A stretch of 64,000 bases of DNA, taken from an uncultured Sulfolobales archaeon. GTDB taxonomy: Archaea > Thermoproteota > Thermoprotei_A > Sulfolobales > Acidilobaceae. The DNA is taken from NCBI GenBank assembly GCA_937921695.1, contig CAKZTZ010000024.1:1-64000 (forward strand), read 5' to 3'. Below the pieces are notes generated by a model that was given only the letters and a program-made list of their open reading frames with translations, was not told the origin of the DNA and did not search any database. Below are positions 25,469-35,600 of this stretch, piece by piece. A program made the translations under genes and the position numbers. Within the stretch, counting starts at the first letter, position 1; each line of letters begins with the position of its first letter.

Positions 25469-27316
25469 TTGGCTCATAGTGGTGAGTTAGGCAGGCTTAG
25501 GCAGCCTATAGTTGTGGTATTGGGCCATGTGGATCACGGTAAGACTAGCCTCTTGGATAAGATTAGGAGGACTGCTATAGCTGCGAGGGAGGCTGGTGGT
25601 ATTACGCAGCATATTGGGGCGAGCTTTGTCCCCGCTAGGGTTATAGAGTCTCTCGCTGAGCCTTTGAAGAAAGTTGTCCCCATCAAGCTAGTTATCCCCG
25701 GGCTTCTCTTCATAGATACTCCTGGTCACGAGCTATTCTCTAACCTTAGGAGGAGGGGCGGTAGTGTCGCCGACTTCGCCATCCTAGTTATTGATGTGAT
25801 GGAGGGTTTTCAGCCCCAGACTTATGAGGCTTTAGACCTCCTCAAGTCTAGGAGGACCCCCTTCGTAGTCGCTGTTAACAAGATCGATAGGATACACGGG
25901 TGGGAGCCCCAGCCTGATACTCCATTTATTTTCAGTTTTCAAAAACAGAGTGAGGGTGTTAGGGGCGAGCTAGAGAGGAGGATATATGATATTGTTGGTA
26001 AGCTCTATGAGAAGGGTGTGCCCTCAGATATTTTCACGAGGATAAAAGATTTCACTAAGAAGGCCGCCCTAGTCCCCGTTTCAGCTAAGACAGGGGAAGG
26101 GATAGCTGAGCTCTTAGCGGTAATAGCTGGGCTGACACAACAGTATATGAGGGATAGGCTTAAATATGTTGAGGGGCCGGCGAAGGGTGTTGTCCTCGAG
26201 GTTAAAGAGCAGGTGGGTTTAGGCCATGTGGTGGACGCTGTAATATATGATGGGATTATTAGAGTGGGAGATACTATAGTGTTGGCTGGCGGGAAGGGAC
26301 CTATAGTCTCTAGTGTTAGGGCTCTCCTAATGCCGAGGCCTCTGGAGGAGATTAGAGCTAGGGAGACGAAGTTTGCGCCGGTCGAAGAAGTCTCGGCAGC
26401 CGCCGGTGTCAGGATAGTAGCTGATGGCTTAGAAGATGCCCTAGCAGGCTCCCCCCTCTACGCTGTCTGGGATAAGAGTTCCCTGGATAAAATAGTAGAG
26501 TCTGTGAGGGAGGAGGTTAAATCAGTAATACTCAGGACTGAGAACGTGGGCTTAGTAGTTAAGGCTGACACGCTGGGCACACTCGAAGCTATAGTTGAGG
26601 CTCTCAGGAGGGATAATATTCCTGTGAGGGTTGCAGATGTGGGCCCTGTGAGTAGGAGTGATGTGATAGACGCTGCGGTAACTATGAAGCTCAACAGGAT
26701 CCTGGGGGTAATACTGGCTTTCAACGTGAAAGTGCTAGCTGAAGCTGAGGAGGAGGCTTCAAACTCTGGGGTCACAATATTCCAGAACAATGTTATATAC
26801 AAGCTTCTCGAAGACTATAGAGAGTGGGTTAAGATGGAGAAGGCTAGGGAGAGAGAAAGGGTTCTCGAAACCCTCGTTAGACCGGGGAAAGCCAGGATAA
26901 TACCCGGATATGTGTTCAGGAGGAGTGACCCCGCGATCGTGGGGGTTGAAGTCCTAGGGGGTATATTAAAGCCTGGGTATCCTGTTATGGACTCTGAAGG
27001 AAAGCCCCTAGGCAGGATAATGGCTATAAAAGACAGGGATAGGAGCCTTGGAGAGGCGAGGGCCGGCTCTAGCGTTGCAATATCCATACAGGGTAGGATA
27101 CTTGTGGGGAGGCATGTTGATGAAGGAGACATCATATACACTGATGTGCCTGCAGAGCATGCTAACAAGCTAGTCTCAGAGTTTATAGATATGATATCTA
27201 TGGATGAGATCATGACCTTAAAGGAGGTAGTGGAGACTAAGTATAATGCCGGGGATAAAAACTATCTCCCCGTAGTTTTAAAGCTGAGGAAGAAGCTGGG
27301 TGAGGGTGCTAAGTAG
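25469..27316 (+). CDS. infB: Translation initiation factor aIF5B (archaeal IF-2)
   Basis: 615 residues, the normal archaeal length, with no intein. G1 GHVDHGKTSLL is near residue 19, G3 DTPGHELF near 88, G4 VNKIDR near 140, G5 SAKTGEG near 203. Domains II, III (TLGTLEAIVEALRRDN...) and IV (C-terminal barrel, RSDPAIVGVEVLGG) are all present. It is a GTPase that promotes subunit joining. TTG start; the only upstream ATG is closed by a stop. It converges on ndk, three bases away. Confidence 0.97.
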   Translation: MAHSGELGRLRQPIVVVLGHVDHGKTSLLDKIRRTAIAAREAGGITQHIGASFVPARVIESLAEPLKKVVPIKLVIPGLLFIDTPGHELFSNLRRRGGSVADFAILVIDVMEGFQPQTYEALDLLKSRRTPFVVAVNKIDRIHGWEPQPDTPFIFSFQKQSEGVRGELERRIYDIVGKLYEKGVPSDIFTRIKDFTKKAALVPVSAKTGEGIAELLAVIAGLTQQYMRDRLKYVEGPAKGVVLEVKEQVGLGHVVDAVIYDGIIRVGDTIVLAGGKGPIVSSVRALLMPRPLEEIRARETKFAPVEEVSAAAGVRIVADGLEDALAGSPLYAVWDKSSLDKIVESVREEVKSVILRTENVGLVVKADTLGTLEAIVEALRRDNIPVRVADVGPVSRSDVIDAAVTMKLNRILGVILAFNVKVLAEAEEEASNSGVTIFQNNVIYKLLEDYREWVKMEKARERERVLETLVRPGKARIIPGYVFRRSDPAIVGVEVLGGILKPGYPVMDSEGKPLGRIMAIKDRDRSLGEARAGSSVAISIQGRILVGRHVDEGDIIYTDVPAEHANKLVSEFIDMISMDEIMTLKEVVETKYNAGDKNYLPVVLKLRKKLGEGAK

Positions 27317-27319
27317 CCT

Positions 27320-27760
27320 TTAATAGCCCGGCATAACCTCAGAGTCTCTGAATATAACCTTAAACTCCCTAGCGTAGGACTCTTCAGAGTCTGAAGCGTG
27401 GACAATGTTCTCAAGTATTGAGAGTGAATAGTCCCCCCTAATAGTGCCTGGGGGTGCTTTCCTCCCATCTGTAGGCCCTATCATCGTTCTCACTACGCTT
27501 ATAGCTGAGTCCCCTTCAACTACAATAGCTACTACTGGGCCGCTCTGAGTAAACTTTACTAGTTCATCATAGAAAGGCTTACCCTTATGCACCGAGTAGA
27601 ACTCTTCAGCCTGCTCCCTAGTCATCCAGAGCATTTTCAAAGCCCTTATTTTCAGACCCTTCCTCTCCAGCCTCGATATCACCTCCCCCACTAACCCTCT
27701 CCTTACACCGTCAGGCTTCACCACTATGAGGGTCCTCTCTACGGGCAATCCTCCCCTCAC
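27320..27760 (-). CDS. ndk: Nucleoside diphosphate kinase
   Basis: 146 residues. [20 protein letters not shown] opens the fold; the catalytic histidine is in [15 protein letters not shown] (NxxHxSDS) near residue 119; [17 protein letters not shown] (~95) binds the nucleotide. It balances NTP/dNTP pools with ATP. The GTG start overlaps the eL24 stop (GTGA), so the two genes are co-transcribed. Confidence 0.97.
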   Translation of the reverse strand: MRGGLPVERTLIVVKPDGVRRGLVGEVISRLERKGLKIRALKMLWMTREQAEEFYSVHKGKPFYDELVKFTQSGPVVAIVVEGDSAISVVRTMIGPTDGRKAPPGTIRGDYSLSILENIVHASDSEESYAREFKVIFRDSEVMPGY

Positions 27761-27942
27761 CTGGCTGTTCTCCCAGCTCTCCTAGCCCATACTAGCCTAG
27801 CAGGGTTCCTCCCCATCATGAAGCTTTTACGGCACTTACTACTGCAAAACCAGAATATCTCTCCCCTCACCGTCACATGCATCATCCCAGTTCCAGGCTC
27901 TATACTTTTACCGCAGAAGCTACACACTCTCTCTTTAGGCAT
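27757..27942 (-). CDS. rpl24e: Large ribosomal subunit protein eL24
   Basis: About 61 residues with the zinc site [13 protein letters not shown]...[10 protein letters not shown] and [11 protein letters not shown] tail. I start it at ATG 27942 ([11 protein letters not shown]), because GGAGGGGTG sits nine bases upstream of it and only touches the GTG at 27954 used by the ORF track. Followed by ndk. Confidence 0.95.
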   Translation of the reverse strand: MPKERVCSFCGKSIEPGTGMMHVTVRGEIFWFCSSKCRKSFMMGRNPARLVWARRAGRTAR

Positions 27943-28026
27943 TAACCCGTACACCCCTCCTAGCGGTGTTTACTGTTAAGCTTAATAGGCTTATGGTTTC
28001 AGTTGAGAGATGGGGGGTAGAGTGGA

Positions 28027-28263
28027 TTGAGCTCAAGCGAAGGGGGTATAATAGAGGACATAGGCTACCCTGCCGAGGTCATACAAATAATAGGTAGGAC
28101 AGGGGTTACAGGGGAGGTCACACAGGTTAGAGTGAGAATATTAGAAGGGAGGGATAAAGGGAGGATCCTAACCCGCAACGTTCTAGGTGCTGTGAGAATA
28201 GGGGATATAGTGATACTGAGGGAGACTGAGAGGGAGGCCAGAAAACTCACGGGTAAAAGGTGA
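28027..28263 (+). CDS. rps28e: Small ribosomal subunit protein eS28
   Basis: 78 residues, OB fold, with the family's [47 protein letters not shown] start with a GGGGGT just upstream. In most Crenarchaea it precedes rpl24e on the same strand; here it is divergent from it and is followed by an NfeD gene (4-base overlap). Confidence 0.95.
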   Translation: MSSSEGGIIEDIGYPAEVIQIIGRTGVTGEVTQVRVRILEGRDKGRILTRNVLGAVRIGDIVILRETEREARKLTGKR

Positions 28264-28679
28264 ACTTAGCGGGTAATGGTGATATATTGAAGCTCGTCGA
28301 AGTAACAATAGCACTATTAGACGAGATGATACTCGTAACGGTAATAGTGGGGACCTTAACTCTCATCGCCGTAACCCTAAACATTATAGGACTTGGAGAA
28401 GCGCTAGTAATAGGGGTAGTAATATTAGCAATAATAGCTTTTATAGCATATAAGGTAGTCGAAGCTCATAAGGCTAAGGTGAAAGTGGGAATAGAGACGT
28501 ATATAAATAAGAAAGCTAAAGTGGTGGAAGCTAGGGGAAGATCAGTTATTATAATGGTTGAAGGGGAGCTCTGGAGAGCTGAAATGGACGCTGAGGCTAC
28601 GGTGTCGCCGGGGGATACAGTCTTAATAGTGAGCTTCAGCGATGGAATCTTCAAAGTGAAACCTCTCAGGGAAACCTGA
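28260..28679 (+). CDS. Short NfeD-like membrane protein
   Basis: 139 residues: two hydrophobic helices (about 20-42 and 46-66) and then a soluble OB-fold domain ([33 protein letters not shown]...[11 protein letters not shown]), the short-NfeD layout. NfeD proteins work with stomatin/flotillin-type partners in membrane quality control; no such partner is adjacent. The GTG start overlaps the eS28 stop. Confidence 0.8.
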   Translation: MNLAGNGDILKLVEVTIALLDEMILVTVIVGTLTLIAVTLNIIGLGEALVIGVVILAIIAFIAYKVVEAHKAKVKVGIETYINKKAKVVEARGRSVIIMVEGELWRAEMDAEATVSPGDTVLIVSFSDGIFKVKPLRET

Positions 28680-29123
28680 ACGCTTACAACACCGTTACAG
28701 ACCCTATTTAACCTTTCTATTCCCTTTAGGGAGACTATTCTAATTTAAATAAATCCCTTTAGGAAGGCGCGTCATAGGCTACTTTTTACAGTCTAGTCTT
28801 ATAAATTTTACTTTCCATTATCCCCCCTAATATCTCTCACATCCGGAGTATTTGAGACCCCCACATCCTATAGCCTTCAGACTCCGGATGGAAACTATGG
28901 TTTGCACGGTGGAACCCCGGATAGCGCCATCAGGCTCTCCCATATTAAACCCCGACACTATTCAATAGTTCCCGCTTGTTACTTAAAGTTTTTAATGTTT
29001 TGTTTATGAGTGGGGCTGGTTAGAGTCTTAAACTCCTCTTTCTATCTTGGTATAGGAGTGGTGTGGCTGTTTTGAGGAGCATCTTGCTAGGGTTTAGGTG
29101 TCTCCCTAAAGGGGATAGAAAGT
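28680..29123. other. Gene-free interval with an inverted repeat
   Basis: This 444-base gap carries a perfect 10-bp inverted repeat, CATCCGGAGT (28840-28849) and ACTCCGGATG (28881-28890), separated by 31 bases. CCCTTTAGGGAG-like and CTCCCTAAAGGGG segments occur near both ends (28730 and 29102). A plus-strand open stretch before 29130 ends in LPKGDRKFI but has no good start. No gene is supported. Confidence 0.4.
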
Positions 29124-30350
29124 TCATCTAACATATTCTCTTCCTATTAGCTCGCTGGCCACGATATATCTCATAATGTTCTGGGCTCCTTCAGCCCCTA
29201 CCATGTATGATAGTATGCCTAGGAATCCTCTGCCTAGTTTGCCTTCCTTTGTGTAGGATAGGGCTCCGAATGTTTTCATGGCTGTTTCATATGTTTTGAA
29301 TGATGTTTCCACAGCTTTCATCTTGGAGGCTGCGGCGTAGAAGGCTAGGTCTCTAGGCTTCACGCCAGGCTCTTTTCTAACATATATTCTGTCGGCTGTC
29401 CAGGCTGCCTTGTAGACTAGGAGTCTTGCAGCTTCAATCTCCACAGCTAGCTCAGCTAGGGGGAAGCTGACCCCCTGGAAGCTTGCTATAGGCCTCTCCT
29501 CGAAGAGCCTCCTATCCCTACTCCATTTGACAGCCTCCTCCAGGGCCCACCTGGCTGAGCCTATGTTTGCAGCCGCCACTAGTATTCTAGCTAGGTTGAA
29601 CCCCTCCATAGCAATGTAGAAGCCTCTACCCTCACCTCCCACGATGTATTTAGGCTCTATAGGGGCCCCTTTCAAGTTTAGAACTCCAGTGGATATTCCA
29701 TGCCTCCCTATAGTGTCCAGTATATTATACTCTAAACCATCAACTATAGAGCCTCCCCTCTTAGCTGTGAAGGCGAAAGCTGTTAAACCCCTATGCCTAT
29801 CTTCAAGCCTGCCAGTCCTCGCTAGTAGGAGCCAGCCACCATAATCCAGCTGCTCTAAAGCCTCCCTAACACCACTAATATAAATCTTCTCCCCATAAAC
29901 CCTATAAACCCCATCTTCAAGGGAGGCTGAAACCCTCAAACCAGCAATATCACTACCACCCTGAGGCTCCGTAGAAGCTATACCGAAGAAGCACCTACCA
30001 GAGCCGACGAGAGGCAATATCTCCCCCTTAGCCTCCTCAGAACCATAAAGATAAAGGATATAGGGCCAAGAATTGTTAAGCAACGTGTAAACAGCAGTAG
30101 CCATAGAAGGATCATGATAGCCCACCTCCTCAGCAGCTATAGCAGCCAAAGTAAAACTACCACCCTGACCACCATACTCCTCTGGAACTGGTATAGCGAA
30201 GAAACCCTGAGAACCCATATCCATAATCAAATCTAGGGGGATAAGATTCTTCTCATCAATAGACTCCCACACGGGCGAAAGCCTCTTACCCAGAAACTCC
30301 CTAACAGACTCCCTGAAAAGCTCCTCCTCCCTGGTGAACGTGAAATCCAA
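29124..30350 (-). CDS. Acyl-CoA dehydrogenase
   Basis: 408 residues with the three ACAD domains. FAD/substrate motif: FFGIASTEPQGGSDIAGLR (~115-133). The helical C-terminal domain has the RDRRLFEERPIASFQGVSF signature (~270) and the catalytic base segment GAEGAQNIMRYIVASELIG, where E aligns with the catalytic Glu of medium-chain enzymes. It oxidises an acyl-CoA to the enoyl-CoA, passing electrons to an electron-transfer flavoprotein; chain length is not predictable. TTG start. No ETF or thiolase gene is adjacent. Confidence 0.93.
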   Translation of the reverse strand: MDFTFTREEELFRESVREFLGKRLSPVWESIDEKNLIPLDLIMDMGSQGFFAIPVPEEYGGQGGSFTLAAIAAEEVGYHDPSMATAVYTLLNNSWPYILYLYGSEEAKGEILPLVGSGRCFFGIASTEPQGGSDIAGLRVSASLEDGVYRVYGEKIYISGVREALEQLDYGGWLLLARTGRLEDRHRGLTAFAFTAKRGGSIVDGLEYNILDTIGRHGISTGVLNLKGAPIEPKYIVGGEGRGFYIAMEGFNLARILVAAANIGSARWALEEAVKWSRDRRLFEERPIASFQGVSFPLAELAVEIEAARLLVYKAAWTADRIYVRKEPGVKPRDLAFYAAASKMKAVETSFKTYETAMKTFGALSYTKEGKLGRGFLGILSYMVGAEGAQNIMRYIVASELIGREYVR

Positions 30351-30566
30351 GAGACAAACACCATATGTAAGGCGTGGTAAAAGAGTTTATAAAATTTCCA
30401 GCCAGGCTATATGAGCAGCCATCCTCTAGCTTGGGAAGTTAAATGTTTAAACCTTAAACGCCGCTGATAGCATAGAATACCTTGAGAGAAAAGAGAGCTA
30501 GAGAGGGGATGTATAGTTAAGTGGCAACATGTAGTTGCTACAGAAGGCTCTAAGGCTTCAGGACTC

Positions 30567-31226
30567 GTGGGGGGAGTTCTTAGGAGGTTAGAGGACGAGG
30601 TTGAGGTTTTAGATGTTGACTCTATACATGTGTATCCGCCCCTTTCAAGCCTCAGTGCTGTCCTTGACTTGTTAGGGCTTGAGGAGGTTACTGTGTTCGT
30701 GTGGGGCTCTGAGCTTTCGGAGCTTGTGGAGTTTGAGTTGGAGGAGCTGGGTTTAACTGTAGCTTTGAAGCCTTCGGGCGGCCTTGTGAGGGGAGTCTCT
30801 CTTAGGAAGGTTTACGAGGAACTTCCTAGGATTGTCTTGACCCTTGACTCTCCTACTCTCAAAGCTTTCGCCTCAAGGACTAGTGTTGACGGCTTAGAGT
30901 ACATGGTGGTTTACGGGTTGGATGGGCTGGCGTATATGCTTGAGGGGGATGTGCATAGGGTGACAATACCTGGCGTCGACGCTGCCAGCATAGTCCACAC
31001 TCACCCTGAAGGGGCATGCGGGCTTTCTAGGGCTGACGTTAGGAGCTCTGCTTACGCCTTGACGGACCTAGTATTGTTTGAGGCAGCAGTGACCCCTACG
31101 TGCGCCTTCTACATAGCTAGGATAGGCTTACTATATGAGGAGGACTTCGCCTTCCTACTTAACAGTGGAGACATTCTAGAGCCTTTAAAGCTGAAGAGTC
31201 TCATTGCCAATGCTATGCCACTATAA
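30567..31226 (+). CDS. JAMM/MPN-like metalloprotease-motif protein
   Basis: 219 residues. The C-terminal half contains VHTHPEGACGLSRADVRSS, an exact H-x-H-x7-S-x2-D JAMM zinc motif, after a hydrophobic strand, followed by DLVLFEAAVTPTCAFYIARIG. Several acidic residues upstream could be the fourth ligand. JAMM proteins are zinc isopeptidases, but archaeal ones act in varied processing. The N-terminal ~100 residues are unrecognised (alternating acidic helix and strand, SIHVYPPLSSLSAVLDLLG). The start is uncertain: GTG 30567 is the only usable start in frame, yet about 24 sensible codons lie upstream after a TGA. Confidence 0.6.
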   Translation: MGGVLRRLEDEVEVLDVDSIHVYPPLSSLSAVLDLLGLEEVTVFVWGSELSELVEFELEELGLTVALKPSGGLVRGVSLRKVYEELPRIVLTLDSPTLKAFASRTSVDGLEYMVVYGLDGLAYMLEGDVHRVTIPGVDAASIVHTHPEGACGLSRADVRSSAYALTDLVLFEAAVTPTCAFYIARIGLLYEEDFAFLLNSGDILEPLKLKSLIANAMPL

Positions 31227-31323
31227 CACCAGCATAACTATTAGTCTATATTCAAACGTCGGGGTATAATGTTTAATTAACGCTAGCTTAAAAACATTAA
31301 ACAACGGAAACCTATAGGGGATA

Positions 31324-31869
31324 GTGTTGAAACTCGGGGAGGTATTAGCGGCCCTCACTAGCCTAGCTAGGACTGGGTGGATGCTCAGAGGAGTCCCCCA
31401 CAGCCTAGCTGAAAATGTCGCAGAACACTTATTCGCCTCAGCCCTCATAGCCTATGAGATTGCTGTCGAAGCTTCAAAGAAAGGGCTCCCAGTAAACCCT
31501 GAGAAAGCAGCTGTAATAGCTCTAGTCCATGATCTAGCCGAAGCTCTAATAGGCGATATAAGTAAGAGAGCAGAGCTAACAGGCAAAGAGGAAGTAGAGG
31601 AAAGGGCCTATAACAACCTCCAAGTCTCCAAAGAAATGAAAGCCCTATACATGGAGTATAAAGAGCAAACCCTAGAAGGATCTATAGCTAAAATAGCTGA
31701 CAACATAGCAACATACTGGAAAGCAAAGAGGTATTTTAAAGCAGGATACACGGAAGTAGAAGACATAATGACAAGCTCCCTGAAAACAGCCATAGAAACA
31801 GCGGGGAAAAAGAAAATAAAAGAAATAGTGGAGGACATAGTGAGTAGAATAGAAACATCCACAACATGA
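31324..31869 (+). CDS. HD-domain phosphohydrolase (YfbR/HDDC2-like)
   Basis: 181 residues. RTGWMLRGVP...ENVAEHLFASALIAY (~15-45) and ALVHDLAEALIGDI (~68-80) carry the HD-family metal ligands (H...HD), and KIADNIATYWKAKRY the final Asp. This layout (R-x-G-W then E-x-VAEH) is that of YfbR/HDDC2 5'-deoxynucleotidases, which remove phosphate from dNMPs. GTG start; TATA-like GCTTAAAAAC about 40 bases upstream. Confidence 0.85.
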   Translation: MLKLGEVLAALTSLARTGWMLRGVPHSLAENVAEHLFASALIAYEIAVEASKKGLPVNPEKAAVIALVHDLAEALIGDISKRAELTGKEEVEERAYNNLQVSKEMKALYMEYKEQTLEGSIAKIADNIATYWKAKRYFKAGYTEVEDIMTSSLKTAIETAGKKKIKEIVEDIVSRIETSTT

Positions 31870-31983
31870 GAACACACCGCCAGCTCCTAGCCTAAATGCT
31901 GGATAAGCCCGCTCAAATAACTACTCCCTCGAGAAGCCTCAAAGCTCCTCTAACTTAGAAAGAATAGTGTGGGGGGATAGGAG

Positions 31984-32481
31984 TTATCGGCTATAGGTCC
32001 CCATATTCCACCCATATGCTAGTACTCTCCCTCTTAATGCCCTCACTAGGTCTTCTATACTTCTCAGGTTTACTGGCATCTGCTCGCTCAACGCTAGTAT
32101 TAGGAAGTAGTATCTGTGTGTTCCATGGCCTCTTGGGGGGCATAGTGGGTACCAGTCTCTTCTTCCTCCGCTGTTTGGGAGTACTGTTGTCTTTCCTAGG
32201 TCTTCGTGTGTTAAGCGTGTAATGTTGGGGGGTATGTTGTATGTTGCTAGGTGGTAGAATACTCCTATTGGCGCGTCTGGATCGTAGGATATTATGGCGT
32301 AGCTTTTAGCTCCTTCTTCTAGGGGTGTCCAGGTTATTGTTGGCATTCTGCCTCTGGAGTCGCATGAGAATTCTCGGCTTAGCCTGGCCCCGGTCTTTTC
32401 TAGGCCTTCAATGTTCACGTTTATAGTTTCCTTAGCCGCTTTGATAGCCTCCCTGATATCTGTGGGCGCGTAGAAGCTCAA
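31984..32481 (-). CDS. PEBP/YbhB-family phosphatidylethanolamine-binding-like protein
   Basis: About 165 residues. The anion-binding pocket motifs are ISYDPDAPIGVFYHLATYNIP and YPLCPPRGHGTHRYYFLILAL, both diagnostic of the PEBP family. Cytoplasmic, ligand unknown in archaea. The track start is GTG 32490, which overlaps GGAGGG; a TTG at 32481 with that GGAGGG six to eight bases upstream looks better. Confidence 0.9.
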   Translation of the reverse strand: MSFYAPTDIREAIKAAKETINVNIEGLEKTGARLSREFSCDSRGRMPTITWTPLEEGAKSYAIISYDPDAPIGVFYHLATYNIPPNITRLTHEDLGKTTVLPNSGGRRDWYPLCPPRGHGTHRYYFLILALSEQMPVNLRSIEDLVRALRGRVLAYGWNMGTYSR

Positions 32482-32610
32482 GTTTTCCACCCTCCGTCAC
32501 TTATAGTTTAGTGTGTTTGGGGGTTAATAGTTTCGTCATTACTTCTGTAACACTGTGGCGTCCTTCCTCTATTAGCTGCTAGCCTAGAGGAGCTTGGGGG
32601 CTTAAGGGTC

Positions 32611-35600
32611 TTGATAAGGTTTAACGCCATATACGAGTCTATGTGCCCTAACTGCGGCGGCCCTATAGTTGTGTCGAGGCTTTTGGAGGGCTTGCCTTGT
32701 GAAAACTGCTTACCCAGAACCCCCTCCAGGGTTGACGTTGAGAGTGTTGCTAGGGTTTTGAAGGCCGGGGGGAAGCTTGGGGGTTTCGAGTGGCTTAGGG
32801 TTATGGCTGGGAGTTTCAGGGATTTCTCATCTTATTTCAAGGCTAAAGTTGGGTTTGAAATGTGGAGTGCTCAGGCTAGCTGGGCTAGGAGGCTTTTGTC
32901 GCTCGACAGTTTCGCTATAACAGCTCCCACTGGTGTTGGTAAGAGTACTCTCCTCAGCGTATACTCTGCTTATAAAGCTGAAGTTCACGGGTGGAGGATT
33001 CTCTATCTAGTCCCCACAGAGAACTTGGCTAGGCAGACTGTCTCGAGGCTTTCAACTATGACTGGGGGTGTTATAGCATATTATTCAACAATGCCTTCAA
33101 AGGCTAAAGCTGAAACTCTAAAGCTCATTAGTAGTGGGAGCTTCAAGGTCCTCGTAATCACTACGGGGTTCCTCGAGAGGAGGTTTGAAATGCTTAGTTC
33201 TCTGAAACCTTTCAACCTCATAGTAGTTGATGATGTTGACAGCCTACTCAGGAATAGCAGGAACGTCGAGAGGATCCTCGGACTCCTAGGGTTTACAGAG
33301 GAGACTATAATGCTCGCCTGGAACCTTGTCAAGGCAAAGCTTAAACTATACAAGGCACTCCAGGCCGGGGCTACAGATAGAATAGCGAGGCTCGAAGAAT
33401 CTGTGGGCGAGCTCGAGTTAAAGCTTAGGGAGAAGCTTAAAGGAGAATCTAGAGGACAGCTGATAGTAGCCTCAGCTACGGGGAGACCACGAGGTGTCAA
33501 ACACCTGCTCTTCAAGGAACTCCTAGACTTTGAAGTCGGAGGCAGCGGGGACTATGTTAGGAATGTTATAGACGCTTATAGAATCTCGGGAGACCCTTCA
33601 GCCTACGTTTCCATAGTGAAAGAACTAGGACCCGGGGGTATAGTCTTCGTGAGCCAACACCTCGGAGCCAAACTAGTAGATGTTGTGGCTCGAAACCTCG
33701 AAGCTACAGGCTTGAGGGTGGGCAAGGCCCTTTCAGGCTCCTGGAGGAGTGTTGAGAAACTAGAGAGGGGGGAGCTCGACGTTATAGTCTCGGTAGCTAG
33801 CAGGTACGGGGTTGCAGTTAGGGGTCTCGACGCTCCTAGGGCTGTGAAGTATGCTGTCTTCGTGGGGGTCCCGGCTAGGAAAATGAGGGTTGAGGAGGCT
33901 CTCTTGAACCCGCAGAGGTTGTTGAGGGTTGCCATGCACATGAGAGATGAGGGTGTAGAGGGCTCCGAGGACATGGTTAAGGTTTTGAGGGAGGTTGTTG
34001 AGGGTTTCGAGGACCCCGGGGTTATAGTGGCGGCTCTTAGGAGAGGCTTTGTAGAGGGCCCCTTAGAATATTCTGTGAGAGCCTATAGGGGTGTCTATGA
34101 GAAAGCTCTAGACTGGGTTAAGGAGAAACTAGGGTCTTCCCACTCTTACACTATAGGCTCTATGGTTTTCACGAGAGAGGAGGGGGGAGACTACATGTAT
34201 TCCCCTGATGTTCTAACATACATACAAGCTAGTGGGAGGACGAGCAGGCTACTAGATGGGAGGCTGACGCTGGGGCTCAGCGTTATAGTCGAGCCTATGG
34301 AGCACCTCGTTAAAGCTTTCGCATTGAAGCTAAACTGGCTAGCTAAGGCTAGCTTAGCAAACTATGAAGACCTTGACATTGGGAGAGTTAAGGGGGAGCT
34401 TGAAAAGAGTAGGGCCGGCTATGGGAGAGAGTTTAAGGTTAAGAGTGTCCTAGTCATAGTGGAGTCGCCGACGAAAGCCAGGACTATAGCATGGTTCTGG
34501 GGGAGGCCTGGGAAGAGGAGGGTTAAGAATCTAATAGTATATGAGACTTCAGCTGTAGATGTTGAGAGTGGGACTGTCTACTTGCTCCAAGTTACAGCTT
34601 CTAGGGGTCACATCTTTGACTTAGTGGAGAACGTTCAAGGATCTATTTATGGTGTTCTCCGCGACGGCGACAGGTATTCCCCGGTATATGGTACTGTTAA
34701 GAGGTGTCTCTCCTGCGGGGCACAGTTTATAGATAGCCTCTCTTGCCCCAAGTGCGGCTCATCTAACTTCAGGGATTCTAAGGTTATACTCGAGGTTCTC
34801 AGGAAGCTCGCCATGGAGGTTGACGAGGTTATAATATCAACAGACCCTGACAGGGAGGGGGAGAAGATAGCCTGGGACATATTCTTGGCCCTCAAAACTT
34901 TCAACGGCAACGTTAGGAGGGCTAGGTTCCATGAAGTCACTAGGGAGGCTTTCCTTAAAGCTTTGAGGGAGGCCTCGGAGTTCAACGTTAAAGCTGTTGA
35001 AGCCCAGATAGCTAGGAGGATCGTGGACAGGTGGGTTGGCTATTCTCTCAGCGAAGTCCTCCAAAGCGTTTATAATGCTAGGTGGATGGGGGCTGGGAGG
35101 GTTCAAAGTCCTGTCCTAGGCTGGATCGTGGACAGGTATTCTGAGAGGTTGAAATCCATGGGGTACTCTGCTTGTTTAAACCTAAGCGTATCCTACAAGG
35201 TATGTATTTACACTGGGAGCAGGGAGGAAGCCGAGAGGCTAATGAGAGTAGACAGTGTTAAGGTTAAGAGTTTAGAGCTCTCGGAGGAGACCCTAAGCCC
35301 CCCTCCACCGTTTACCACGGACTCCCTCATATATGAAGCTTCTAGAAGGCTGAGGCTTACAGCTGAGGCTACAATGAGAGTAGCCCAGGAGCTTTTCGAG
35401 TCAGGCCTAATAACATATCATAGGACAGACTCTACTAGAGTATCACCCGCCGGGATAGCTGTAGCTAGAGAATACCTGGATAGGAAAAATCTCGGGGACG
35501 CTTATAAACCCAGAGGGTGGGGTGAGGGGGGAGCCCATGAGGCTATAAGGCCTACGAGACCCCTAGACTTGGAAGATCTCGATAGGGCTTTAAGTGAGGG

